DNA of 6,985 nt from an uncultured Actinomycetes bacterium (GTDB lineage Bacteria > Actinomycetota > CALGFH01), in NCBI GenBank assembly GCA_937881255.1, contig CALGFH010000042.1:1-6985 (forward strand), given 5' to 3'. The notes below the pieces were generated by a model. That model saw only the letters and a list, made by a program, of their open reading frames with translations. It did no database searches and was not told the origin of the DNA. Both the position numbers and the translations under genes were made by a program. This document shows, in pieces, positions 1 through 6,985 of this stretch (its first letter is position 1; each line of letters opens with the position of its first letter).

Positions 1-112
1 CACCTCCGGGGCCACCGGCTTCATCGCCAAGCCCATCAGCGAGCCCCAGCTCCGCGGTGAGGTCGCCGCCGTCCTCCAGCAGCGCGCCAGCCTGGTCGAC
101 CGCTCCGCCTGA
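1..112 (+). CDS. C-terminal end of a response-regulator receiver domain protein (5' partial)
   Basis: The frame beginning at base 2 is open from the left edge to a TGA at 110-112 and gives 36 residues. The visible peptide contains GATGFIAKPI followed by an amphipathic stretch, SEPQLRGEVAAVLQQ. This matches the last part of a CheY-like receiver domain: the conserved beta-5 lysine-proline (KP) and then helix alpha-5. The lysine is the residue that contacts the phosphorylated aspartate in this family. The protein stops about 15 residues after alpha-5. The receiver is therefore the C-terminal domain, either of a stand-alone receiver protein or of a hybrid kinase or similar protein with a terminal receiver. 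There is no room for a C-terminal DNA-binding domain. The phosphoacceptor aspartate and everything upstream lie outside the window, so the pathway cannot be named. It is followed by a hairpin (140-163) and a convergent regulator gene. Confidence 0.72.
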   Translation, partial: TSGATGFIAKPISEPQLRGEVAAVLQQRASLVDRSA

Positions 113-139
113 CCACGGCACAGGCGCTCTTGGGGGGCC

Positions 140-163
140 GTGGGGGGAGCGAGCTCCCCCCAC
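140..163. terminator. Strong GC hairpin between convergent genes, possible bidirectional terminator
   Basis: GTGGGGGGAG (140-149) and CTCCCCCCAC (154-163) are perfect complements, giving a 10-bp stem with a CGAG tetraloop. It lies 27 nt after the stop of the receiver gene and 53 nt beyond the stop of the HxlR gene on the other strand. It could therefore serve both transcripts. There is no T-tract on either side, so it is not a canonical intrinsic terminator. U-less hairpin terminators are often proposed in high-GC actinobacteria, and that role is inferred here. A weaker pair of CCCGGG elements (194-199 and 211-216) lies just after the HxlR stop. Confidence 0.5.
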
Positions 164-216
164 ATGGATCGGGGACCGCGGCAAGAAGCCACCCCCGGGC
201 GGAACTGGTACCCGGG

Positions 217-672
217 CTACATGAAGCGCAGGTCGCCGGTGTCGTCGTCGTCGACCGGGTGGGCGCAGGTCGGGCAGTACCAGCGGGCTTCCAGGGGGGT
301 GCCGCAGGTGAGGTGGCGGAGGGTCTCGGGGTCGGGGGAGCCGGAGCGGTCGGCGCCCCACTGGGTGAGGAGGCGGAGGGCGCCGGCGAGCTCGCGGCCG
401 GAGGCGGTCAGCTCGTAGGCGAAGCGGGGCGGGCGGCGGGAGTAGGGCTGGCTGACCAGGACACGCTCGCGCTCCAGGTGCTTGAGGCGCTGGGAGAGGA
501 CGTTGGGGGCGATGCCCGGGAGGGCCTCGAGCAGCTCGTTGAAGCGGCGCGGGCCATCGAGCAGGGCCTGGACCAGCAGCAGGGTCCAGCGGTCCCCGAC
601 CCTGGCGGTGGCCTCGGCCAGGGGCGAGGCGGTCACGGGCTCGGTCATGGGGCCATCGTACGGCGCCGGCAT
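217..672 (-). CDS. HxlR-family winged-helix transcriptional regulator with Cys/His-rich C-terminal tail
   Basis: This gene encodes 151 residues. Residues about 17-107 form an HxlR-type winged helix-turn-helix: a VGDRWTLLLVQALLDGPRRFNELLEALPGI-type core, the recognition-helix segment NVLSQRLKHLERE, and a wing with Arg/Pro-rich sequence ending in YELTASGREL. These are hallmark positions of the family, whose members are usually dimeric DNA-binding regulators that often respond to electrophiles, oxidants or small ligands. The N-terminal cysteine used as a thiol switch by YodB/HypR-type members is absent. The only cysteines are in the tail: H120, C123, C133 and C136 (H-x2-C-x9-C-x2-C), with H137 adjacent. 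They resemble a small zinc ribbon. The ATG at 672 is preceded by GGGAGGG at a rather long spacing of 13 nt. A second ATG at 648 (residue 9) has no clear Shine-Dalgarno but would still retain the whole domain. The gene is divergent from the serine protease at 745 and shares a palindromic intergenic region with it, so autoregulation is likely. Its inducer is unknown. Confidence 0.88.
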   Translation of the reverse strand: MPAPYDGPMTEPVTASPLAEATARVGDRWTLLLVQALLDGPRRFNELLEALPGIAPNVLSQRLKHLERERVLVSQPYSRRPPRFAYELTASGRELAGALRLLTQWGADRSGSPDPETLRHLTCGTPLEARWYCPTCAHPVDDDDTGDLRFM

Positions 673-679
673 GGAGCGG

Positions 680-708
680 TTGCGTCCCTCCCCACTCGCT
701 AGTAACTT
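680..708 (+). promoter_or_regulatory. Candidate promoter for the serine protease gene
   Basis: TTGCGT (680-685) and TAACTT (703-708) are separated by 17 nt and partly match sigma-70-type -35 and -10 hexamers. Transcription would start near 715, about 30 nt upstream of the ATG at 745. The -10 element falls inside the left arm of the palindrome at 697-729, so a bound repressor would block polymerase. The matches are modest and GC-rich promoters are hard to call by eye. By symmetry, a TAACTT also occurs on the minus strand at 723-718, but its -35 is poor. Confidence 0.28.
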
Positions 709-729
709 GCGATCAACAAGTTACTAGCG
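697..729. promoter_or_regulatory. Perfect 13-bp inverted repeat, probable HxlR operator
   Basis: The left arm CGCTAGTAACTTG (697-709) and right arm CAAGTTACTAGCG (717-729) are exact reverse complements, separated by 7 nt (710-716). The element sits in the 72-bp gap between the divergent HxlR regulator and serine protease genes. It is conspicuously AT-richer than its surroundings. Such a site suits a symmetric dimer, which is how HxlR proteins bind DNA, and AGTA/TACT half-sites recall known operators of this family. The right arm directly abuts the protease Shine-Dalgarno. The role as operator is inferred from position and symmetry. Confidence 0.75.
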
Positions 730-738
730 GAGGAGGAG
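729..738 (+). promoter_or_regulatory. Strong Shine-Dalgarno of the serine protease gene
   Basis: GGAGGAGGAG lies 6 nt before the ATG at 745, which fixes that start. Its first base is the last base of the right arm of the palindrome. In mRNA, the inverted repeat could therefore form a hairpin immediately next to the ribosome binding site. Confidence 0.8.
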
Positions 739-744
739 TGGCGC

Positions 745-1659
745 ATGGGCGTGCTCGACGAGCTGGAGCAGGCCGTCCGCGAGGTTGCCGAGCGGGTCGG
801 GCCCTCGGTGGTCGGGATCGGCCGGGGGCAGGGGCGCGGGTCGGGGGTGGTGCTGGCCGACGGGCTGGTCGCCACCAACGCCCACAACCTCCGCGGCGAG
901 GAGACGACGGTGGTGTTCGGCGGCGACCGGAGCGCCGTCGGACGGGTGGCCGGGGTCGACGTCGACGCCGACCTGGCCGTCATCAGGGTCGACACCGGCG
1001 GGGCCCCGGCCATCGCCTGGGCCGAGGACACCGGGACCCGGGTCGGGACGGCGGTGTTCGCCCTGGCCAACCCGGGCGGGCAGCTGCGGGTCACCTTCGG
1101 GCTGGTCTCGGCGGTGGGCCGGGCCTTCCGGGGGCCGCGGGGACGGCGCATCGCCGGCAGCATCGAGCACACCGCTCCCCTGCCCCGTGGCGCCTCGGGC
1201 GGGCCGGTGGTCGACACCGCCGGGCGGCTGCTCGGGATCGACACCAACCGGCTCGGGGACGGCTTCTACCTGGCCCTGCCGGCCGACGCCGAGCTGCGCC
1301 AGCGCCTGGACGCGCTCGGCCGCGGCGAGGCCACGGCCCGGCCCCGGCTCGGCGTCGGCATCGCCCCGGCCCGGGTGGCCAGGCAGCTGCGCCGCGCGGT
1401 CGGCCTGCCCGAGCGGGACGGCCTGCTGGTCCGGGTGGTCGAGGACGGCGGCCCGGCCGACCGGGCCGGCCTGCGCACCGGCGACCTGGTGGTCGAGGCC
1501 GGCGGCCGGGCGGTCACCGACGCCGACGAGCTGTACGAGGTGCTCGACCAGGTCGGCGACGACCAGACCCTCACCCTCCGGGTCGTCCGCGGCACCGACG
1601 AGCTCACCGTGACCGTGTCGTTCGGCGAGTCGGGAGCCGAGCGGGTGGGCAGCGCCTAG
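745..1659 (+). CDS. Cytosolic HtrA-like trypsin-fold serine protease with PDZ domain
   Basis: This gene encodes 304 residues. Residues about 10-195 form a chymotrypsin-fold protease of the S1C/HtrA type. The catalytic triad can be read as H47 (ATNAHNL), D76 (DADLAVIRV) and S151 (GASGGPV). A PDZ domain follows at about 201-293 (LGVGIA… GGPADRAGLRTGDLVVEAGG), of the kind that recognises substrate C-termini or regulates the protease. The usual NPGNSGGP motif is replaced by LPRGASGGP: the nucleophile and the GG are kept, but the preceding loop is changed. There is no signal peptide or transmembrane segment. The protein begins directly with a short charged helix, so it should act in the cytoplasm, unlike most HtrA proteins. 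It is divergent from the HxlR regulator and probably repressed through the 697-729 palindrome. It converges on the FAD oxidoreductase with only 16 nt between stop codons. Substrates are unknown. The fold assignment is firm, and that it is proteolytically active is inferred from the intact triad. Confidence 0.87.
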   Translation: MGVLDELEQAVREVAERVGPSVVGIGRGQGRGSGVVLADGLVATNAHNLRGEETTVVFGGDRSAVGRVAGVDVDADLAVIRVDTGGAPAIAWAEDTGTRVGTAVFALANPGGQLRVTFGLVSAVGRAFRGPRGRRIAGSIEHTAPLPRGASGGPVVDTAGRLLGIDTNRLGDGFYLALPADAELRQRLDALGRGEATARPRLGVGIAPARVARQLRRAVGLPERDGLLVRVVEDGGPADRAGLRTGDLVVEAGGRAVTDADELYEVLDQVGDDQTLTLRVVRGTDELTVTVSFGESGAERVGSA

Positions 1660-1675
1660 CCTGGCCCCGTTCCGG

Positions 1676-3307
1676 TCAGCGGCGGGCGGCCCGCCTCCCG
1701 GCGAGCGCGGCCGCGGCCACCGCGGCGGCACCGGCGGCGGTCATGGCCAGCAGGCGGGGGCGGTCGTGGTCGGCCAGGGCCTGGCGGGCGGCCAGGTCGC
1801 CGCAGGCGCCGTGGACCCCGGCCCCCGGGGGGACGCTCGCCCCGGCCAGGTACAGGCCCTTGACCGGGGTGCCCCAGCGCCACCAGGACGGGCCGGGACG
1901 GAACAGCAGCTGCTGGTCGACCGCGAACGACCCGGCCGAGATGTCGCCGCCGGCCAGGCTGGCGTCGGCCGCCTCCAGGTCGACCGGGCTCCAGGCCCTG
2001 CGGGCCAGGACCCGGTCGCGGAAGCCGGGGGCGTGGGCCTCGATGCCCGCCTCCATCCGCTCCAGGAACGCCTCCGAGGAGCGGTCCCAGCTGACCTCGT
2101 CCCCGGGCCGGCCGGCGTCGCCGGTGGGCACGGCCGGGACGTGGGCGTAGCCCCAGAGGGTGTGCTTGCCGGCCGGGGCCCGCGACGGGTCGGCCAGCGA
2201 CTGCTGGCCGAGGATCAGCGTCGGCTTGGCCGGCAGCAGGCCGTGGGCCGCCTCCCAGGCGGAACGGCTCATGTCGGTGAGGCTGTCGCCGACGTGGACC
2301 ACGCCGGCCCGCCGGCACTCCTCGGCCGCCCACGGCACCTGGCCGTCGAGGGCCCAGTCGACCTTGAAGGTGCCGAGGCCGCGCCGGTAGTGCCGGATCT
2401 CGGCCAGCGCCCGGGGCGGGAACGACTCCGGCCCGGCCAGCCGGACCAGGTCGTGGACCTCCAGCGCGCCCAGGACCGCCCGGCGGGCGCTGAACGCCTC
2501 CCCGCCGGCCTCGACGGCCACCGCCCGCCCGCGCTCGACCACGATCCGGTCGACCCGGCGGCCGGTCAGGATCTCCACCCCGTCCCCGCGCGCCTTGGCC
2601 TCCAGGGCGGCGGTGATCATGCCGGTGCCGCCCTCCACCACCGGCATCCCGAAGCGCTGCCCGAGCATGGACAGGAGCAGGGCGTAGACGCCGGTGCCCG
2701 GCTCCTCGGGCTGGAGGTCGGCGTGCATGGCCGGCCCGGTGATGAACGCCTTGGCCTGCTCGGACTCGAAGCGGTCGGCGACCGCGCTGACCCCCGAGAC
2801 GACCATGCGGGCGAACTGGAGCCCGCCGGCCAGCCGCAGCCTCCCCGCCACCTTGGCCAGCTCCTCGAACGGCCAGCGCTGCATCTGGGCCCGGAGGAAC
2901 GGCTTCATGATCTCGCCGTAGGCCTCGTCGAGGGCGAACCAGGCCGCCCCGTCGCCCAGGTGGACCTTGTCGATCGAGGCGGCGGTCTCGACCGCCGAGC
3001 GGCCAAGGGCGATCGCCTGGTTGCCCGGGAACGGGTGGGCGGACGGCACCTGGGCGTGCACGAAGCGCAGGCCGTAGGGGGCCAGGTCGCGGCCCACGAT
3101 CGAGGGCGACGGCGCCACCAGCGGGAAGAAGGCGGCCCCGAAGTCGTGCTTGAACCCCGGCAGGGTGGACTCCAGCGTCCTGGCCGCCCCGCCCAGGTCG
3201 TCGTTGGCCTCCAGCAGGCACACCGACCAGCCCGCCTCGGCCAGGCGGATGGCGGCGGCGAGCCCGTTCGAGCCCCCGCCGCAGACGATCGCGTCGTAGT
3301 CGGCCAT
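1676..3307 (-). CDS. PYROXD2/phytoene-desaturase-like FAD-dependent oxidoreductase with hydrophobic C-terminal tail
   Basis: This gene encodes 543 residues from the ATG at 3307. Residues 4-34 form a Rossmann dinucleotide-binding motif (DAIVCGGGSNGLAAA … VCLLE), with E33 expected to bind the FAD ribose. DDLGGAART (36-44) follows, as in the amine oxidase/phytoene desaturase superfamily. Near the end, GLYLAGASVPPGAGVHGACG (484-503) is the second FAD-contacting signature, typical of the COG1233 group that includes PYROXD2. The C-terminus carries a hydrophobic Ala-rich stretch (about 519-536) followed by RRAARR, which could be a tail anchor or membrane-associating helix. An alternative GTG start at 3313 has a GGAG at 7-nt spacing and is as plausible as the ATG. 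It would add only two residues. Substrate cannot be deduced. No carotenoid genes are adjacent, so a role in carotenogenesis is not supported. The gene is divergent from mrp, with about 105 nt between starts, and converges on the protease gene. Confidence 0.9.
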   Translation of the reverse strand: MADYDAIVCGGGSNGLAAAIRLAEAGWSVCLLEANDDLGGAARTLESTLPGFKHDFGAAFFPLVAPSPSIVGRDLAPYGLRFVHAQVPSAHPFPGNQAIALGRSAVETAASIDKVHLGDGAAWFALDEAYGEIMKPFLRAQMQRWPFEELAKVAGRLRLAGGLQFARMVVSGVSAVADRFESEQAKAFITGPAMHADLQPEEPGTGVYALLLSMLGQRFGMPVVEGGTGMITAALEAKARGDGVEILTGRRVDRIVVERGRAVAVEAGGEAFSARRAVLGALEVHDLVRLAGPESFPPRALAEIRHYRRGLGTFKVDWALDGQVPWAAEECRRAGVVHVGDSLTDMSRSAWEAAHGLLPAKPTLILGQQSLADPSRAPAGKHTLWGYAHVPAVPTGDAGRPGDEVSWDRSSEAFLERMEAGIEAHAPGFRDRVLARRAWSPVDLEAADASLAGGDISAGSFAVDQQLLFRPGPSWWRWGTPVKGLYLAGASVPPGAGVHGACGDLAARQALADHDRPRLLAMTAAGAAAVAAAALAGRRAARR

Positions 3308-3355
3308 CACCACGAGCCTACTCCGCCAGCCACGGCGAGGTGGCCCGGCGCTCGC

Positions 3356-3361
3356 TACACT
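3356..3361 (+). promoter_or_regulatory. Candidate -10 element upstream of mrp
   Basis: TACACT matches the TAnnnT core of an actinobacterial -10 box. It would start transcription near 3368, giving an untranslated leader of about 45 nt. No convincing -35 hexamer is visible at 16-18 nt upstream. The assignment rests on this one element and its position in the divergent gap. Confidence 0.28.
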
Positions 3362-3370
3362 CCAGGAAGA

Positions 3371-3386
3371 CGGGCGGTTTCGCCCG
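3371..3386 (+). other. Small hairpin in the mrp leader
   Basis: CGGGCG (3371-3376) and CGCCCG (3381-3386) form a perfect 6-bp stem around GTTT. The hairpin lies in the predicted 5' leader, 8 nt before the Shine-Dalgarno GAGAAGGGA (3395-3403). It could affect mRNA stability or translation, but a 6-bp GC stem can arise by chance in DNA of this composition. Confidence 0.3.
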
Positions 3387-3412
3387 GCACGGCTGAGAAG
3401 GGAACGGTTCTG

Positions 3413-4522
3413 ATGGTCACGCGTGACGAGGTCATGACGGCGCTCGGGCAGGTGATGGACCCGGAGATCCACCGGCCCATCACCGACCTCGACATGGTCA
3501 AGGACGTCGCCATCGGCGACAGCGGCCTGGTCACGGTCGAGGTCCTGCTGACGGTCGCCGGCTGCCCGCTCAAGGACCGCATCACCAGGGACGTCACCGC
3601 CGCCGTGTCCCCGCTGCCCGGCGTCACCGGGGTCAAGGTCGACCTCGGGGTGATGACCGAGGACCAGCGCCAGGCCATGGTCACCCGCCTGCGCGGCCCC
3701 GGCGCGGCCGAGCAGAAGAAGATCACCTTCTGGGGCGACGACTCGACCACCAGGGTGCTGGCCGTGGCCTCGGGCAAGGGCGGGGTCGGCAAGTCCTCGG
3801 TGACCGTCAACCTGGCCGCCGGCCTGGCCGCCCAGGGGCACCGGGTGGCCGTGATCGACTGCGACATCTACGGCTTCTCGGTGCCGCGCATGCTCGGCGC
3901 CACCGGCCAGCCGGTCGGCTTCAACGGCATGATCATGCCCCTGGAGGCGCACGGGGTCCGGGTCATCTCGATCGGCTTCTTCCTGCCCCCGGGCAAGCCG
4001 GTGGCCTGGCGTGGCCCGATGCTGCACCGGGCCATCCAGCAGTTCCTGACCGACGTCTACTGGGGCGACCTGGACTACGTGCTCGCCGACCTCCCGCCCG
4101 GCACCGGCGACGTCTCCATCTCCCTGGCCCAGATGCTCCCGGGGGCCGAGATGCTGCTGGTCACCACCCCCCAGGAGGCGGCCGAGCGGGTGGCCGTGCT
4201 GGCCGGCAACTTCGCCCAGCAGAACGGCATGAAGGTCACGGGCGTGATCGAGAACATGAGCTACTTCGTCTGTCCGTCCTGCGACGAGCGCCACCAGATC
4301 TTCGGCAGCGGCGGCGGCCAGATCCTGGCCGACGAGCTCGGCACGGAGGTCCTCGGCCAGATCCCCATCGACGTCCGCCTCCGCGAGGGCGCCGACGCCG
4401 GCAAGCCCCTGGTCGTCTCCGACCCGGACGCCCCGGCCAGCCGCGCCCTCCTCGAGGTCGCGGCCGCCCTCCCGCCCCTACCCCGTTCGCTGGTCGGCAA
4501 GCGCCTGACGCTCTTGACCTAG
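3413..4522 (+). CDS. mrp: Mrp/NBP35-family iron-sulfur cluster carrier ATPase
   Basis: This gene encodes 369 residues, the usual size for the two-domain Mrp/ApbC proteins. Residues about 3-85 are a MIP18 (DUF59) domain, including MDPEIHRPITDLDMV and GCPLKDRI with C51. From about residue 115 comes the SIMIBI-class ATPase: deviant Walker A GKGGVGKS (121-128), VIDCDIYGFSVPRMLG, AWRGPMLHRAIQQF, and the Walker B-like region LADLPPGTGD (224-233). A C-P-S-C motif (C287, C290) provides the bridging Fe-S ligands of the dimer. Mrp-type proteins hold a labile 4Fe-4S cluster and pass it to apo-enzymes in the cytosol in an ATP-dependent manner. The ATG at 3413 has GAGAAGGGA upstream at good spacing, and the domain begins at once, which excludes the much longer open frame that extends upstream. 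It is convergent with tatB: the two genes overlap by 4 nt. All key motifs are intact. Confidence 0.96.
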   Translation: MVTRDEVMTALGQVMDPEIHRPITDLDMVKDVAIGDSGLVTVEVLLTVAGCPLKDRITRDVTAAVSPLPGVTGVKVDLGVMTEDQRQAMVTRLRGPGAAEQKKITFWGDDSTTRVLAVASGKGGVGKSSVTVNLAAGLAAQGHRVAVIDCDIYGFSVPRMLGATGQPVGFNGMIMPLEAHGVRVISIGFFLPPGKPVAWRGPMLHRAIQQFLTDVYWGDLDYVLADLPPGTGDVSISLAQMLPGAEMLLVTTPQEAAERVAVLAGNFAQQNGMKVTGVIENMSYFVCPSCDERHQIFGSGGGQILADELGTEVLGQIPIDVRLREGADAGKPLVVSDPDAPASRALLEVAAALPPLPRSLVGKRLTLLT

Positions 4523-4965
4523 GTGGCCTCGGGGTCGACCGGGGGCGGGCCGAGGTCGGCGGTGCTCGCCTCCTGGGCTCCCGAGGCGGTCCCGGTCCCG
4601 CCGTCGTCGGCGTCCCCGGCCTCCCCGGGCTCTTTGGGGCCGTCGCCGTTCTGCTCGGCGTCGAGGGCGGCCTTGAGCTGCTCCCGCTCCCGTTCCAGCT
4701 CGGCCATCTGGCCCTCGACGTCCATCAGCTCCCGGACGTAGTCGCGGGCCTGGGAGCGCAGCGACCCGATCCGGAGGTCGGGCAGGCTCAGGTCCTTGAG
4801 GTCGGCCTCGTCCTTGAGCTGGTCGAGCGCGTCCTGGGTGGTCAGCCGGAGCCGGCCCAGCCACCGCCCGGCCTGCCTGGCCATCTCGGGCAGCCGCTCG
4901 GGGCCGAACAGCAGCAGCGTGACCAGCACGATGGCCACGATCTCGCCCAGCCCGATGTTGAACAT
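4519..4965 (-). CDS. tatB: Twin-arginine translocase subunit TatB
   Basis: This gene encodes 148 residues. A single N-terminal membrane helix (about 4-19, MFNIGLGEIVAIVLVTLLL) carries the polar glutamate E8 typical of TatB. It is followed by the hinge FGPERLPE (20-27) and an amphipathic helix (about 25-55). A charged stretch at about 77-104 (VEGQMAELEREREQLKAAL) looks like a short coiled coil, and the last ~40 residues are an acidic, Gly/Pro-rich, probably disordered tail. TatB forms the substrate receptor with TatC, binding twin-arginine signal peptides at the inner face of the membrane and passing folded proteins to TatA. Its length and E8 favour TatB over TatA. It sits 9 nt downstream of htrA, and its Shine-Dalgarno overlaps the htrA stop, so the pair is probably cotranscribed and translationally coupled. 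tatA and tatC are not in the window. Confidence 0.93.
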   Translation of the reverse strand: MFNIGLGEIVAIVLVTLLLFGPERLPEMARQAGRWLGRLRLTTQDALDQLKDEADLKDLSLPDLRIGSLRSQARDYVRELMDVEGQMAELEREREQLKAALDAEQNGDGPKEPGEAGDADDGGTGTASGAQEASTADLGPPPVDPEAT

Positions 4966-4969
4966 GCCG

Positions 4970-4974
4970 CTCCC

Positions 4975-4976
<2 letters not shown>
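4970..4976 (-). promoter_or_regulatory. tatB Shine-Dalgarno overlapping the htrA stop codon
   Basis: On the minus strand the sequence reads TAG-GGGAGCGGC-ATG. AGGGGAG shares its AG with the htrA stop codon TAG and ends 4 nt before the tatB ATG. This arrangement suggests that ribosomes finishing htrA help start tatB translation. Confidence 0.75.

Positions 4977-6985
<2,009 letters not shown>

Noticed and set aside
1681..1695. A GGCGGG-CGG-CCCGCC hairpin just downstream of the protease stop as a terminator.
   Set aside because: It lies within the coding sequence of the convergent oxidoreductase, has a short stem and no T-tract. Such GC stems are common by chance at this composition.
1676..3307. 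Assigning the FAD oxidoreductase as a carotenoid phytoene desaturase (crtI).
   Set aside because: The motifs fit the broad PYROXD2/COG1233 group, the sequence ends in a different tail, and no carotenoid biosynthesis genes are nearby.
1766..3412. An open frame that would add about 549 residues to the N-terminus of Mrp, antisense to the FAD oxidoreductase.
   Set aside because: Mrp from the ATG at 3413 is full length, has a good Shine-Dalgarno and begins with its MIP18 domain. The upstream part is low-complexity shadow sequence of the oxidoreductase gene.
1676..4294. An 872-codon open frame on the minus strand that would extend the FAD oxidoreductase by about 330 residues, antisense to mrp.
   Set aside because: The Rossmann motif begins only at the ATG near 3307. 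The upstream translation is a GC-rich shadow of mrp rich in Gly/Ala/Arg/His with no recognisable domain.

Overview
The base composition is very high in G+C, and the gene families are typical of a high-GC actinobacterium (Actinomycetota). The strongest lineage clue is the htrA–tatB–mrp neighbourhood. It resembles the mycobacterial sigE–rseA–htrA–tatB…mrp region and related loci in other actinobacteria. Genus and species cannot be assigned from this window.

Layout from left to right. (1) Bases 1-112 are the 3' end of a + strand gene that ends in a response-regulator receiver fold. A strong hairpin (140-163) lies between it and the next, convergent gene. (2) Bases 217-672 (-) encode an HxlR-family winged-helix regulator with a Cys/His-rich, probably zinc-binding, C-terminal tail. 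(3) Bases 745-1659 (+) encode a trypsin-fold serine protease with a PDZ domain and no export signal. Genes 2 and 3 are divergent, and their 72-bp intergenic region contains a perfect inverted repeat with 13-bp arms (697-729), a strong operator candidate. (4) Bases 1676-3307 (-) encode a PYROXD2/phytoene-desaturase-like FAD oxidoreductase with a hydrophobic, possibly membrane-anchoring, C-terminal tail. (5) Bases 3413-4522 (+) encode the Fe-S cluster carrier ATPase Mrp. (6) Bases 4519-4965 (-) encode TatB. (7) From 4975 to the right edge (-) runs a membrane-anchored HtrA protease. Its long, proline-rich, repeat-containing N-terminal region stays open to the edge, so its start lies outside the window.

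Functional themes. htrA and tatB form a tightly coupled pair on the minus strand: they are 9 nt apart and the tatB Shine-Dalgarno overlaps the htrA stop codon. Together they act in envelope protein quality control and folded-protein export. By analogy with mycobacteria, an anti-sigma factor and an ECF sigma factor may lie beyond the right edge. Mrp converges on tatB, and the two stop codons are nested in one CTAG. The left half looks like a self-contained regulatory module in which an HxlR repressor probably controls itself and a cytosolic HtrA-like protease through the shared palindrome.

The window therefore has two HtrA-type proteases, one predicted cytosolic and one membrane-tethered. No tRNA, rRNA, CRISPR array or mobile element was seen. 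I found no clearly new multi-gene system. The most unusual items are the operator/HxlR/cytosolic-protease module and the repeated proline-rich N-terminus of HtrA.
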